Part shown: positions 37,410 through 47,567 of the stretch, in pieces
Numbering within the stretch: position 1 is the stretch's first letter
How the letters are laid out: each line of letters opens with the position of its first letter
Source of the DNA: Sphingobium bisphenolivorans
GTDB taxonomy: Bacteria; Pseudomonadota; Alphaproteobacteria; Sphingomonadales; Sphingomonadaceae
Reading direction: 5' to 3'
Assembly: GCF_000412635.1 (NCBI RefSeq)
Contig: NZ_ASTG01000001.1
Location: 1 to 64,000, forward strand
DNA: 64,000 bases
Translations under genes and position numbers: made by a program
The notes under the pieces: model-generated
Databases searched by the model: none
Seen by the model: only the letters and a program-made list of their open reading frames with translations
What the model was told of the DNA's origin: nothing

Positions 37410-38402
37410 ATGTCCTACCACTTCCCCTCGCTCCCCACCCCCGCCGGGCAAATCCGCGCCGACGGCTGGAGCCCCGCGCGGCAGCGGCAGTTCCTGGAAA
37501 CCCTCGCCGCCACCGGCGTCATCACCACGGCCTGCGACGCCGTCCACATCTCCCCCCGCGCCGCCTATGCCCTGCGCATCCGCCGCGACGGCGCGGCCTT
37601 TCGCCTCGGCTGGGACGCGGCCATCCTCATCGCCCGCGCGCGCCTCGCCGACGAACTGCTTGCCCGCGCCCTCACCGGCCATGAGGAAGTGATCCACAAA
37701 GACGAAGACACCATCACCCGCCGCCGCCACGACAACCGCCTCGCCATGTCGATGCTCTCCCGCCTCGACCGCATGGCCGACAGCCCGCCCGAAGGCAGTG
37801 ATGCCGCCCTCGCCCGCGTCGTCGCGCAGGATTTCGCCGCCTATCTCGACCTCATCTGCCCGGAAGAAAAAGCGCCGGAGGAAGCAGAGGCCGACCGCCC
37901 CGCCGCCCAAGCCCTCGCCCCATCCACGGACGACGCCAGCGACGAAGCCGCCCCCGTCGACCCCACCCCTCCGGCCGCACTCGAAGCCACCGCCGCCGCC
38001 CTCTCGCCGGGCGCATCCGCCGCCTTGTTCATCGCCGCACGCATGGCGCTCCACCAGCCCAAAAAGCCCGAGCTCCACCTCCTCCAGGAACGGTGTGAAC
38101 TTCGCCCCGAGCCGGTCGATCTCACCACCCTGCCGCCCGACGAAGCCGCCGCCCGCCTTCGCGGCACATGGTGGGACGAGGACCGCGAAGCCTGGCGCAC
38201 CGACTATCCCGCGCCGCCCGGCTTCACCGGCGAGGCGAGCGACGACATGTACGACATCGACCTCTATGAGCGCGACCTGACCCCGCTGGAACAGGAGGCG
38301 CTCGCCGCGCTCGATGCCGCCCAGCGACGCCCCTATGAAGATGCCGCCGCCCGCGCCCGCGACGCCTTTTTCGGCTTCGCGGCGCTGGAGAGTGCGGGGT
38401 GA
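37410..38402 (+). CDS. hypothetical protein with N-terminal HTH-like region
   Basis: A 330-residue protein. The first 110 residues look like a helix-turn-helix module (WSPARQRQFLETLAATGVIT, DAVHISPRAAYALRIRRD), followed by an acidic Pro/Ala-rich linker (about 155-205) and a C-terminal segment with paired aromatic motifs (GTWWDEDREAWRTDYPAPP, DLYERDLTPLEQEALAAL). I recognise it only as a type seen in sphingomonads; function unknown. Confidence 0.7.
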   Translation: MSYHFPSLPTPAGQIRADGWSPARQRQFLETLAATGVITTACDAVHISPRAAYALRIRRDGAAFRLGWDAAILIARARLADELLARALTGHEEVIHKDEDTITRRRHDNRLAMSMLSRLDRMADSPPEGSDAALARVVAQDFAAYLDLICPEEKAPEEAEADRPAAQALAPSTDDASDEAAPVDPTPPAALEATAAALSPGASAALFIAARMALHQPKKPELHLLQERCELRPEPVDLTTLPPDEAAARLRGTWWDEDREAWRTDYPAPPGFTGEASDDMYDIDLYERDLTPLEQEALAALDAAQRRPYEDAAARARDAFFGFAALESAG

Positions 38403-38571
38403 TGCCTCCCCAGCCTTGCAATCCCCACCCCCGCACCCCACATCCCCCCTGCTACAGACGCAAATCGACGGTCTTTCGGCGCTTTGCGGCCCCAAAACTC
38501 CCTCTTTCCCTGCCCCTCTAGCGCAAGGCCCGTCCACACGGGACGCGCCGCACGAAAGAAGGAACTACCCA

Positions 38572-38784
38572 ATGGCCATCACCGGCACCGTCAAATTCTT
38601 CAACGCCGATAAGGGCTATGGCTTCATCGCTCCCGATGATGGCAGCCCGGACGCGTTCGTCCACATCACCGCCGTCGAGCGCGCGGGCATCGCCACGCTG
38701 CGCGAGAAGGACCGCGTCTCCTACGATCTGGAGCAGGACCGCCGCGGCAAGATGGCGGCCGTGAACATCGCCCACGCCGAATAA
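38572..38784 (+). CDS. cold-shock domain protein (CspA family)
   Basis: A 70-residue single OB-fold RNA/ssDNA-binding protein: GTVKFFNADKGYGFIAPDDG carries RNP1 (KGYGFI) and FVHI carries RNP2. GAAGGA lies 8 bases before the ATG; the open frame extends upstream but without homology. A GC-rich hairpin (GGCGGCC TT GGCCGCC) follows the stop. Confidence 0.92.
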   Translation: MAITGTVKFFNADKGYGFIAPDDGSPDAFVHITAVERAGIATLREKDRVSYDLEQDRRGKMAAVNIAHAE

Positions 38785-38857
38785 GGCGGCCTTGGCCGCC
38801 CCGGCCGGGCGCCGCTCCCATGTCGCCCGGCCACCCTCTCGACCCAAGGAGCGTCCC

Positions 38858-39088
38858 ATGAACCATCCCGACTATCGCGCCCTCGCCGCCAAGGCCCGGA
38901 ACGAAGCGGAGGACGCCACGCTCGCCAATGTCCGCGACCGCTGCCTCCGGTCCGAAGCGGCCTTCATCGTCATGGCGGAGCGGCAGGACCTCGCCGACCG
39001 CAACCGCGCGCGCCGCGAAGCCGCAGCAGAGGCAGACGCAGAGGCAGAGGCAGAGGCAGAGGCAGAGGCAGCCGCGAACGCAGCCTGA
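38858..39088 (+). CDS. small protein with repetitive Ala-Glu tail
   Basis: A 76-residue helical protein (MNHPDYRALAAKARNEAED, CLRSEAAFIVMAERQDLADR) ending in an Ala-Glu repeat encoded by a hexanucleotide tandem array. AAGGAG lies 7 bases upstream of the ATG. It probably forms one long helix; the function is unknown. It follows the cold-shock gene by 73 bases. Confidence 0.65.
   Translation: MNHPDYRALAAKARNEAEDATLANVRDRCLRSEAAFIVMAERQDLADRNRARREAAAEADAEAEAEAEAEAAANAA
39026..39071 (+). repeat. GCAGAG hexanucleotide tandem repeat
   Basis: About seven near-identical copies of GCAGAG (one variant, GCAGAC) in the 3' end of the small gene, coding Ala-Glu pairs. Because the unit is six bases, slippage would change length without changing frame. 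Confidence 0.8.
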
Positions 39089-39239
39089 ATTCGGGCGCCG
39101 CCCTCGCACAGAAAACTGCAATCGGGTAGGCAATTTTTGCAACCTGAATTAAGAACAGGCAGGTTGCGGGCTCATCCTCACGCCCCTATCTGCCTCCCAT
39201 CCGTTAAACAGCCGCCCGGATGAGCCGGGGCTTTCGACC

Positions 39240-39728
39240 TTGCACCATCGTTTTTCTTCCGGCGAACTGGCGCGGCTTCTCGGCCTTGCTTCCAGCATTG
39301 CCGACAAGCATCGCTGCTCGACCGAAGAGGCCATCATGCTGCTGGAAAAGGCGGTGATGGAGGACAGGCCGCCGGTCCGTCCGCTCTCGCTCGGCTGTTT
39401 TGCCGCCCGCTGGCGTCGTCTGCGCGCCCGCCGCAATCAGATGCTGGGCGCGGACCTGATGCGCGACCCCGCCTGGGACATGCTGCTCGACCTCGTGTCG
39501 GCACGTGAAGAAGGCCAGGAACTCAGCATCACCACCCTCTGTCAGGGCAGCGCCGTTCCCATGACCACAGCCCTCCGCCAGATCGACCGGCTGGAGCAGC
39601 TCAGCCTCATTACCCGCCGCCCTCACCCCAGCGACAAGCGCCAGATGCTCGTCAGCCTCAACGCCGCCACCGCTCCGCGCATCGAACGCCTCGTCGCCAT
39701 GTTCCGCGACATGCTCGCTCCCGCGTGA
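39240..39728 (+). CDS. MarR-like winged-helix regulator
   Basis: A 162-residue protein with a C-terminal MarR-type domain (LSITTLCQGSAVPMTTALRQIDRLEQLSLITRRPHPSDKR ... LVSL) and an N-terminal helical extension. The only in-frame start in reach is a TTG at 39240 after GGGG, so the start is uncertain. No obvious target gene; it precedes a stress-type small gene. Confidence 0.7.
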   Translation: MHHRFSSGELARLLGLASSIADKHRCSTEEAIMLLEKAVMEDRPPVRPLSLGCFAARWRRLRARRNQMLGADLMRDPAWDMLLDLVSAREEGQELSITTLCQGSAVPMTTALRQIDRLEQLSLITRRPHPSDKRQMLVSLNAATAPRIERLVAMFRDMLAPA

Positions 39729-39749
39729 CCCATACCGCCCATTTTGTCC

Positions 39750-39774
39750 GGAACCCAACGCCTGCCCGCCGGTT
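39750..39774 (+). promoter_or_regulatory. EcfG-type promoter of small stress gene
   Basis: GGAAC, 16 bases, GGTT, one mismatch to consensus, placed 42 bases before the next ATG in the correct direction. Confidence 0.55.
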
Positions 39775-39816
39775 ATCTCGTCAAACCCAACGGAAACGGA
39801 ACGAGGAGCCCCCACC

Positions 39817-40041
39817 ATGATCCGCACCCTTATTTTCGGTGCCATTGCCGGCTATGTCGGCAAGAAGCTGTACGACGAAGGCAAGCTGACTGAGTTCAAG
39901 GACGATCTGGTCGGCCGCTATAACCAAGCGAAGAACGACCTTTCCGACAAGCGCGCCGCCAGTTCCAGCCAGCCCGCCATGGTGACCCCCGCGCATAGCA
40001 GCACCACCAGCGGCGCTTCGGCATCGTCGCACCTGTCCTGA
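39817..40041 (+). CDS. small hypothetical protein, probable stress gene
   Basis: A 74-residue protein: a hydrophobic N-terminal segment with a Gly zipper (LIFGAIAGYVGKKLYDEGKL), an amphipathic charged helix, and a Ser/Thr-rich tail. GAGGAG lies 7 bases upstream of the ATG. The EcfG-type promoter suggests induction by general stress. No family recognised. Confidence 0.65.
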   Translation: MIRTLIFGAIAGYVGKKLYDEGKLTEFKDDLVGRYNQAKNDLSDKRAASSSQPAMVTPAHSSTTSGASASSHLS

Positions 40042-40177
40042 CCTGATCGGCTGACAATTTCCCGGCGGTTGGCTCCCTCTCGCCGCCGGTTTACCGCCCG
40101 CCCGGCCCGCGACCCCTTCGCGGCGCTGTTGGCGGGCGGACTAGTTTATCCTCTCGCCCATCTGAACGGAGCGGCTC

Positions 40178-40216
40178 AAAAAAAAGGGCGCCGCCTCCCG
40201 GCCGCGCCCTCTTTTT
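40178..40216 (-). terminator. bidirectional terminator after etfA
   Basis: Stem GGGCGC / GCGCCC with a GC-rich loop, flanked by eight A on the left and CTTTTT on the right, so it has a T-tract on both strands. It ends the etfB-etfA transcript 17 bases after the etfA stop. Confidence 0.85.
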
Positions 40217-40232
40217 CGACCGATCGGACCGA

Positions 40233-41165
40233 TCAGAGCTTTTCGACCAGCTCCGGCACCACCTTGAACAGGTCGCCCACCAGGCCGATATCCGCGACCT
40301 GGAAGATTGGCGCATCCTCGTCCTTGTTGATGGCGATGATGGTCTTGCTGTCCTTCATGCCCGCCAGATGCTGGATCGCACCGGAGATACCGATGGCGAT
40401 ATAGACTTCCGGCGCGACGATCTTGCCGGTCTGGCCGACCTGATAGTCGTTCGGGACATAGCCCGCATCGACAGCCGCACGGCTCGCACCAACCGCCGCG
40501 CCCAGCTTGTCGGCCAGCGGGAAGATGGTCGCCTCGAACGTCTCGCCGTCCTTGAGGGCACGGCCTCCCGACACGATCACCTTGGCCGAGGTCAGTTCCG
40601 GGCGCTCCAGCTTGGCGATCTCGGCGCCCACGAAGGAGGAAATGCCCTTGTCCCCGGTCGAGCCAACGGCCTCCACCGTGCCCGAACCGCCCTCACGCGC
40701 CGCCTTCTCGAAAGCGGTGCCACGAACGGTGATGACCTTCTTGGCGTCCTTCGACTTGACCGTCGCAATCGCGTTGCCAGCGTAGATCGGGCGCGTGAAC
40801 GTGCCCTCGCTCTCAACCGACAGGATGTCGCTGATCTGCATGACGTCCAGCAGAGCAGCCACGCGCGGCGCGATATTCTTGCCGTTGCTGGTGGCCGGCA
40901 CGACGAAAGCGTCATGGCTGGCCATCAGCTCGACGATCAGTGGCGCCACATTTTCCGGCAGCGCGTGGCCGAAGGCGGCGTCATCAGCGACATGGACCTT
41001 GCCCACGCCGGCGATCTTCGCAGCTTCCTCGGCTACGCCGCCGACGCCTTGGCCGGCGACCAGCAGATGGACCTCACCCAGCTTCGCAGCTGCGGTGACG
41101 GCGGCAAGAGTTGCGTCCTTGACGGCGCCGCCCTCATGTTCAACCCAGACAAGCGACTTCGTCAT
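40233..41165 (-). CDS. etfA: electron transfer flavoprotein alpha subunit
   Basis: FAD-binding subunit of ETF, which passes electrons from acyl-CoA and related dehydrogenases to ETF-quinone oxidoreductase. The 310-residue product contains the C-terminal FAD-domain signature [28 protein letters not shown], plus [23 protein letters not shown]. The start forms an ATGA overlap with the etfB stop. Confidence 0.97.
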   Translation of the reverse strand: MTKSLVWVEHEGGAVKDATLAAVTAAAKLGEVHLLVAGQGVGGVAEEAAKIAGVGKVHVADDAAFGHALPENVAPLIVELMASHDAFVVPATSNGKNIAPRVAALLDVMQISDILSVESEGTFTRPIYAGNAIATVKSKDAKKVITVRGTAFEKAAREGGSGTVEAVGSTGDKGISSFVGAEIAKLERPELTSAKVIVSGGRALKDGETFEATIFPLADKLGAAVGASRAAVDAGYVPNDYQVGQTGKIVAPEVYIAIGISGAIQHLAGMKDSKTIIAINKDEDAPIFQVADIGLVGDLFKVVPELVEKL

Positions 41166-41911
41166 GCTGCAACTCCCAGAGCCTTGAGCTTCGCGACTAG
41201 TTCATCGACATCGGCGACCTTGACACCGGCCGAACGCTTGGCGGGTTCCGTGACCTTCAGCGTTTCGAGGCGAGCCGAGATGTCCACGCCATAATCTGCC
41301 GGCGCCTTGGTCGCGAGCGGCTTGGCCTTGGCCTTCATGATGTTCGGCAGCGACGCATAGCGCGGCTCATTGAGCCGAAGGTCGGTGGTGATGATCGCCG
41401 GAATGTTGAGCTTCACCGTCTCCAGACCGCCATCGACCTCGCGGGTCACGTTGACCTTGTCGCCTTCGACCTCAATCTTGCTGGCGAAGGTGCCTTGCGG
41501 CAGGTTCAGGAGAGCGGCGAGCATCTGGCCAGTTTGGTTGCTGTCATCGTCAATCGCCTGCTTGCCGAGGATGATCAGGCCAGCGCCTTCCTCTTCCTGC
41601 ACCTTAGAGAGGAGCTTGGCGACGCCCAGCGGTTCGACCTCATCATCGGTCTGGATCAGGACCGCGCGGTCCGCGCCCATCGCCAGCGCCGTGCGCAGCG
41701 TTTCCTGCGCCTTCGCCACGCCGATCGACACGGCAATCACCTCAGTTGCCACGCCCTTCTCCTTCAAGCGAATGGCTTCCTCGACGGCGATCTCGTCGAA
41801 GGGGTTCATGCTCATCTTGACGTTCGCGAGGTCCACGCCCGTCCCATCCGCCTTCACACGCGGCTTCACATTATAGTCAATAACCCGCTTGACGGGCACA
41901 AGGATCTTCAT
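41162..41911 (-). CDS. etfB: electron transfer flavoprotein beta subunit
   Basis: AMP-binding subunit of ETF. The 249-residue product starts [20 protein letters not shown], has [18 protein letters not shown] and the family signature region [20 protein letters not shown]. The ATG at 41911 lies 8 bases after GGAGG; a GTG two codons earlier is not needed. It is first in the etfBA operon. Confidence 0.97.
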   Translation of the reverse strand: MKILVPVKRVIDYNVKPRVKADGTGVDLANVKMSMNPFDEIAVEEAIRLKEKGVATEVIAVSIGVAKAQETLRTALAMGADRAVLIQTDDEVEPLGVAKLLSKVQEEEGAGLIILGKQAIDDDSNQTGQMLAALLNLPQGTFASKIEVEGDKVNVTREVDGGLETVKLNIPAIITTDLRLNEPRYASLPNIMKAKAKPLATKAPADYGVDISARLETLKVTEPAKRSAGVKVADVDELVAKLKALGVAA

Positions 41912-42022
41912 CTGCACATCCTCCGTTAATCACTCCAAGTTCGCCAATGCGAACGCGGGCGCGGGCAGTCCGTTTCCGGACCACCCGCACCCTTTGGTGT
42001 CTCGTTCAGGCGAAAGTTCGCG

Positions 42023-43222
<1,200 letters not shown>

Positions 43223-43297
43223 GGGCTCGGCCCGTCCTTTGCACTGAAACTCGATGTCCAGCGGCTAAGCACAGGCTCGGCCATGAAGCCAGTTAAT

Positions 43298-43326
43298 TTC
43301 GCAAAATCACTTTGCAAAATTGCAAA
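43298..43326. promoter_or_regulatory. TTTGCAAA-like operator array upstream of sucC
   Basis: Three consecutive near-palindromic octamers: TTCGCAAA, TTTGCAAA and ATTGCAAA, the first two five bases apart and the last two adjacent. The motif resembles binding sites of ScfR/RamB-type acyl-CoA-responsive regulators (TTTGCAAA pairs). Its place upstream of a TCA-cycle gene is fitting, but regulator identity is inference. Confidence 0.45.
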
Positions 43327-43358
43327 CAGCGTTCATCCGCCCATCGGTCATCTTGCCG

Positions 43359-43691
43359 TTAAAGGTCCAGTGTACAGGCAAGCGCGGCCTTGCTGCTCAC
43401 CATGAATATCTCCGGATCCTCAAGTGCGCGGACCTTGAACAGGAAGCGATCGATGGTCATGTCGCCGATGTCAGAATTGCGGAGCCACGCAAGCGATTGT
43501 AGCCGCCGCAGTTGGACTATGCTGAGCCGATCGACCATCCGCTCGGCCATGCAGCCGGCCATTCGAGGGGAAAGTCCCGCATCCATCAACCCGACACGCA
43601 AGCGCGATTCGGGTGACACGGTAGCGCAGGATGAAAGCAGCAGGGACGTGCCGAGCCCAAGGATCAGTTTGTTGAAAGAGATGGTCGTCAT
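43359..43691 (-). CDS. small lipoprotein, function unknown
   Basis: A 110-residue lipoprotein with lipobox LSSC and a short conserved-looking helical domain (RVGLMDAGLSPRMAGCMAERMVDRL, IVQLRRLQSLAWL). The ATG at 43691 puts the signal peptide at the N-terminus; an upstream start at 43742 overlaps the divergent permease gene. Family not recognised. Confidence 0.7.
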   Translation of the reverse strand: MTTISFNKLILGLGTSLLLSSCATVSPESRLRVGLMDAGLSPRMAGCMAERMVDRLSIVQLRRLQSLAWLRNSDIGDMTIDRFLFKVRALEDPEIFMVSSKAALACTLDL

Positions 43692-43729
43692 GCCAGCGTC
43701 ATGGCAAGCATCGGCTGAACGCAAGGTAA

Positions 43730-44151
43730 ATGGGCCCGCCAAACAGCGGTCGTACGGAGGTTTGCATCGACTGGGTTTTCGGCGCCGTTTCTCATCGGGT
43801 GGCGGACTGGGCCGACCAGCCCGCCGCCTTCACGCTTGCAGCCCTTGTGATTCTAGGATGGGTCGTCACAGGCCCTCTGTTCCACTTTTCGGACACATGG
43901 CAGCTCATCATCAACACCGGAACCACCATCGTTACGTTCCTTATGGTGTTCCTGATCCAGAACGCCCAGAACCGCGACGGTTCCGCAATTCAGGCCAAGC
44001 TGGATGAGCTGATCCGCGCCCTGGAACCCGCGACGACTTCATCGGTATTGAGCACCTAACCGAAGCTCAACTGGAACAGGTGAAGACGGTATTGGAACGT
44101 AAGCGTGGGCTGAAGGCCGCAGATCAGGCGGCTTCGGCGATCGGTTGCTGA
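43730..44151 (+). pseudogene. low-affinity iron permease-family protein, frameshifted and cut by IS66
   Basis: The first 100 residues are a good match to the small iron-permease family: two membrane helices ([40 protein letters not shown]), then the conserved [13 protein letters not shown]. The frame then ends at a TAA (44059) after a jumbled tail. The proper continuation, [18 protein letters not shown], is present one base out of phase, starting at 44032. This implies a single-base deletion near 44030. From 44099 the sequence is IS66, so the native C-terminus is also lost. Confidence 0.8.
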
Positions 44152-45676
44152 TCGGGTCGCCAGTTCCACGGCATGAGTTCATCCCAGCGGGCGGCAGGCC
44201 AGTTGGCGGCGATCTTGGCGATAACGTCGGCGATATAGGCCTGCGGTTCGAGGCCGTTGAGCTTAGCGGTCTCGATGACGGAGTAGACGGCAGCGGCGCG
44301 ATCGCCGCCCGCCTTGGAGCCAGCGAACAGCCAGTTTTTACGGCCCAGGGCCACGCAGCGCATGGCGCGCTCTGCAATGTTGTTGTCGATCTCCAGGTGC
44401 CCATCGTCGAGGAAACGTGTCAGCGCGACCCAGCGTTTGCGCCCATAGGCGATCGCCTTCGCCATCTCGGACTTGGGCGAGAGACGGCGCAGGGCATCGT
44501 CGAGGGCCTGGCGCAACTCGTCGATCAATGGCTGGGTGCGGTCCTGCCGGCTTCGTCGTCGGATCTCGGGTTGCTGGCCTCGAACCTCTGCCTCGATCTC
44601 GTAGAGCTGGCCGATGCGTTCCAGCAGGTCGGTGGTGAGCGGCGTCGGCTTGGTGGCGTGGATGTCGAATATCTTGCGCCGGAAATGGGCCCAGCAAGCA
44701 ACCTCAATGACGCGGTTCGTGACGTAGAGCTTGTCATAACCGGCATAGCCATCTGCCTGGAGATAGCCGGTGAAGTTGGCCAGCTGCCGCTGGGGATGCG
44801 CGCCCGTGCGATCGGTGGTGAACTCATCCAGACGAGCGACGGGGTTGTGGCGCCGGAGCCGCGATCATCGACGGCGTAAGCCCAGAGCCTGCCGGTCGCC
44901 GTCTTGCTGCGTCCCGGATTAAGCATGGGAACCGGCGTATCGTCGGTATGGATCTTCGAGGCGGTCAGGCCGACCTCGCGGATGCGACTGACGATCGGGT
45001 CGAGCAGCACGGATGCTTGCCCGGCCCAGCCTGCGAGGGTTGAGCGGTCGATCTCGATGCCCTGAGCCGCCATGATCTCGGCGTGGCGGTAAAGCGGCAG
45101 ATGATGGTCGAACTAGGAGACGACAACGGGGGCCAGCGTGCCGAAGGTCGCCTTGCCCCGGGCAATGGCTTTTGCCGGCGCGGGCGCCTGCACGATCTTC
45201 TCGCAGGACCGGCAGCTATACTTGGGCCGTATGGTCCGCACGACACGCCACTGCGCCGGCAGGGCATCGAACATCTCGTCGCTATCCTGTCCCAGCGGCC
45301 GCAGTATCCCGCCGCAGTCGGGACAGGTGCAGGTGCCTTGCCCAGGCTCGATCCGCTGTTCCTCCCGCGGCAGATGGGCGGGCAGAGCACGAACAGGCGC
45401 TAACCGAGCGTCATCTGCCGGACCGGCCCGACGGGCGGCAACGACGATGGCCTCGCCTTCGAGTTCCTCGAGCGCCAGTTCAAGCTGCGCGATCTGGGTA
45501 TCGAGCTTCTCGGACGACTTGCCGAACTGCATCCGCTTGAGGCGCGCGATCTGCACGCGCAGCGTGTCGATCAGGATGTCGCGGGCAGAAATATCGGCGT
45601 GGGCGGTCGCCAACGCCGCTTCGAGCTCGGCGATCCGAGCGTCTTTATCAGTGGTGGAAAGGCCTGCGTCCGACAC
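44124..45676 (-). pseudogene. tnpC: IS66 transposase TnpC, inactivated
   Basis: DDE transposase with an N-terminal coiled coil (IAELEAALATAHADISARD), the RMQFGKSSEKLD motif, a zinc-binding segment (CTCPDCGG, CRSCEKIVQAPAP) and a catalytic domain ending with EIDNNIAERAMRCVALGRKN. Two lesions: a TAG at 45113-45115 in the middle of VVS*FDHHLPLYR, and a one-base deletion at about 44827 (VW then EFTTDR in another frame). The two lesions make it non-functional without recoding. Confidence 0.9.
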
Positions 45677-45735
45677 CGCGATCCTATAGCGAAACAGCCG
45701 CCACAATGCCAGAAAAAGCGCCAGAAAATGGGCGT

Positions 45736-46083
45736 TTATCCCGCGAGTGACGGGGTAAAAGTACGCTCCGGCCGTCGCCAGTCGATGCCTTCCAGCAGCA
45801 TGGAAAGCTGGGCCGCCGTCATCACCACCGACCCGGTCTTGGTCAATGGCCACACAAACCGGCCCCGGTCCATCCGCTTGGAAAACAGGCACATGCCCTG
45901 ACCGTCATACCAGAGCAGCTTCACCAGATCGCCGCGCTTGCCGCGAAAGGCGAACAGCGCACCGGAATGCGGGCTTTGCTCCAGCACCTGCTGGGTCATC
46001 ACGGCAAGCCCGTCAAAACCCTTGCGCATGTCTGTCGCGCCGCAGGCCAGGAATATCCGCGTCAATGGTGGCAGCGGGATCAT
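45736..46083 (-). CDS. tnpB: IS66 accessory protein TnpB
   Basis: A 115-residue IS66 Orf2-like protein: RIFLACGATDMRKGFDGLAVMTQ, FRGKRGDLVKLLWYDGQGMCLFSKR. Required together with TnpA and TnpC in studied IS66 elements. Its start overlaps the tnpA stop (ATGA). Intact. Confidence 0.93.
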   Translation of the reverse strand: MIPLPPLTRIFLACGATDMRKGFDGLAVMTQQVLEQSPHSGALFAFRGKRGDLVKLLWYDGQGMCLFSKRMDRGRFVWPLTKTGSVVMTAAQLSMLLEGIDWRRPERTFTPSLAG

Positions 46084-46523
46084 CGCGTCAGGATGCCGAT
46101 CACCCGCGACAGGGCAGCGGCATCGACCGTGGCGTCCACGCTTACCCTGATGCCCGATGGCAGCTCGATGCCGATCACGCCCCCGCTGCGCGCTGCGACC
46201 GTTGGGGCGGGTAAGGCTGGCTGCTCGCTGATCTGCACCTCCGCAAAAACGGGCTCGATCGGCTTGCGCACCCCGGCCAGTTCACCGGACATCGCCTGTC
46301 GCCGCCAGGTGTAGATCGAGCCGCTGCCGACATCATGGCGTTCACAGGCCGCGCGCACGCAGCCCTCCGGGCCGAATGCATCCCGTAGCACGGCCAGCTT
46401 CTGCTCTACCGTCCACCGCCGCCGGCCTGACACCCGGCTAACGATCTCTATCCGACTACTCATATGACCGCTCGTATGAGTAGTCGCTGCGCTGCTCCCT
46501 GAATCCTCAATCTCGTCCGACAC
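46080..46523 (-). CDS. tnpA: IS66 accessory protein TnpA
   Basis: A 147-residue helix-turn-helix protein (RRRWTVEQKLAVLRDAFGPEGCVRAACERHDVGSGSIYTWRR) of the IS66 TnpA/IS3 OrfA type. An internal ATG at 46463 (MSSRIEIVSRVSG) may be the true start; neither has a clear ribosome site. Confidence 0.88.
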   Translation of the reverse strand: MSDEIEDSGSSAATTHTSGHMSSRIEIVSRVSGRRRWTVEQKLAVLRDAFGPEGCVRAACERHDVGSGSIYTWRRQAMSGELAGVRKPIEPVFAEVQISEQPALPAPTVAARSGGVIGIELPSGIRVSVDATVDAAALSRVIGILTR

Positions 46524-46599
46524 CGGCCACCCCGCTCAAAGAGCGGCAATCATCCCGGCGAACGGGCGCGGCGCAAGGCGGCCGTCAGACCCCGCTTAC

Positions 46600-46679
46600 G
46601 AATCGCCTCGGCCAGAAGCTTCTTCAGCTTGGCGTTCTCGTCCTCGGGCGCCCGAAGCCGCCGAGCCTCTGAAACGTCC
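46600..46679 (-). mobile_element. 80-bp fragment of an IS3-family orfA
   Basis: The minus strand reads SEARRLRAPEDENAKLKKLLAEA, trimmed here to the diagnostic EDENAKLKKLLAEA, the leucine-zipper segment of IS3-family OrfA. Both ends abut IS66 inverted repeats, so it is all that remains between the two IS66 copies. Confidence 0.7.
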
Positions 46680-46754
46680 GTAAGCGCCGACGGAAGGCGG
46701 CCTTGTTGCCGGCACCGGAATAGGAAAGCTCGCGGCCTTTGAGGAGGCGTGAGC

Positions 46755-47147
46755 ATGGACATCGAGCAGTCAAACGAGCCTCGTATGAGCGGTCGCGGTG
46801 ATGGCGGAGCGCTTGTACGGGTGGGGCGGCGTCGGAACTGGAGCGACGAGGAGAAACTGGCGATCCTGAAGGAGACGACGGCGCCCGGCGCTATCGTCTC
46901 GGCCGTGGCTCGGCGACACAACATTGGAACAGGCCAGCTTTATACCTGGCGCAAGCAACTGCTCCGCGGAGCGATAGCGGGCTTCGTGCCTGTTGAACTT
47001 GCCTCGTCTTCGCCGTCGGCCAAGGCCCGGGAAGCTGGGCGGATCGAGGTTCGCGGGCGGTGCGGCCTGACGGTGTCGGTGGATGGCGAGGTTGATCGGG
47101 CCGCCCTGAAACAGGTGCTCGATGTCCTGCGGGAGTTGGATCATTGA
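46755..47147 (+). CDS. tnpA: IS66 accessory protein TnpA (copy 2)
   Basis: A 130-residue HTH protein (RRNWSDEEKLAILKETTAPGAIVSAVARRHNIGTGQLYTWRK). The ATG at 46755 lies 7 bases after GAGGAGG. The C-terminus resembles VSVDGEVDRAALKQVLDVLR of the family. Overlaps tnpB. Confidence 0.9.
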   Translation: MDIEQSNEPRMSGRGDGGALVRVGRRRNWSDEEKLAILKETTAPGAIVSAVARRHNIGTGQLYTWRKQLLRGAIAGFVPVELASSSPSAKAREAGRIEVRGRCGLTVSVDGEVDRAALKQVLDVLRELDH

Positions 47148-47500
47148 GCCTGGCGTTCCCGCCTTCGACGAAGATATACCTGTCGTTGGCGCCGTGCGAC
47201 ATGCGCAAGGGGTTTGACGGGCTGTCGGCGCAAGTGCGCAATATTCTTCAGCTTGATCCATTCTCGGGGGCGGTCTTCCTGTTCCGCGGAAAGAGGGGCG
47301 ACAGGTTGAAAGCCTTGGTCTGGGACGGGTCCGGGCTATGTATGTATGCAAAGCGTCTCGAGCGTGGAAAGTTCGTGTGGCCCCGTGCTCATGAGGGCGC
47401 GCTTCGCCTGTCGGCGGCCCAGCTTGCGATGCTCGTCGAAGGGCTGAACTGGAAGCCGGCGATAGTCCATGACGAGGTGGTCACGCCGAGGCTCGCATAG
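47144..47500 (+). CDS. tnpB: IS66 accessory protein TnpB (copy 2)
   Basis: A 118-residue IS66 Orf2-like protein: KIYLSLAPCDMRKGFDGLSAQV, FRGKRGDRLKALVWDGSGLCMYAKR. Starts at a TTG overlapping the tnpA stop (TTGA). Intact. Confidence 0.92.
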   Translation: MSLAFPPSTKIYLSLAPCDMRKGFDGLSAQVRNILQLDPFSGAVFLFRGKRGDRLKALVWDGSGLCMYAKRLERGKFVWPRAHEGALRLSAAQLAMLVEGLNWKPAIVHDEVVTPRLA

Positions 47501-47567
47501 CCAAAAAGATCAGGAAAACCGCCATTTCATGGTGGTTTTACCGTGGGCTTCGGCTATTATCGGCGGC

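Larger units (their letters stand above)
44099..46599 (-). mobile_element. IS66-family insertion sequence, copy 1 (degraded)
   Basis: About 2.5 kb bounded by imperfect inverted repeats GTAAGCGTGGGCTGAAGGCC (left) and, as reverse complement on the right, GTAAGCGGGGTCTGACGGCC (16 of 20 match). It holds tnpA, tnpB and a broken tnpC in the standard IS66 order on the minus strand. The 8-base flanks (ATTGGAAC left, GAATCGCC right) do not match, so no target duplication is visible. Confidence 0.88.

Noticed and set aside
41966..41993. Imperfect hairpin between sucC and etfB as a terminator
   Set aside because: A stem (GCGGG, GTCCG / CGGAC, CCCGC) is present but interrupted and lacks a T-tract on the minus strand.
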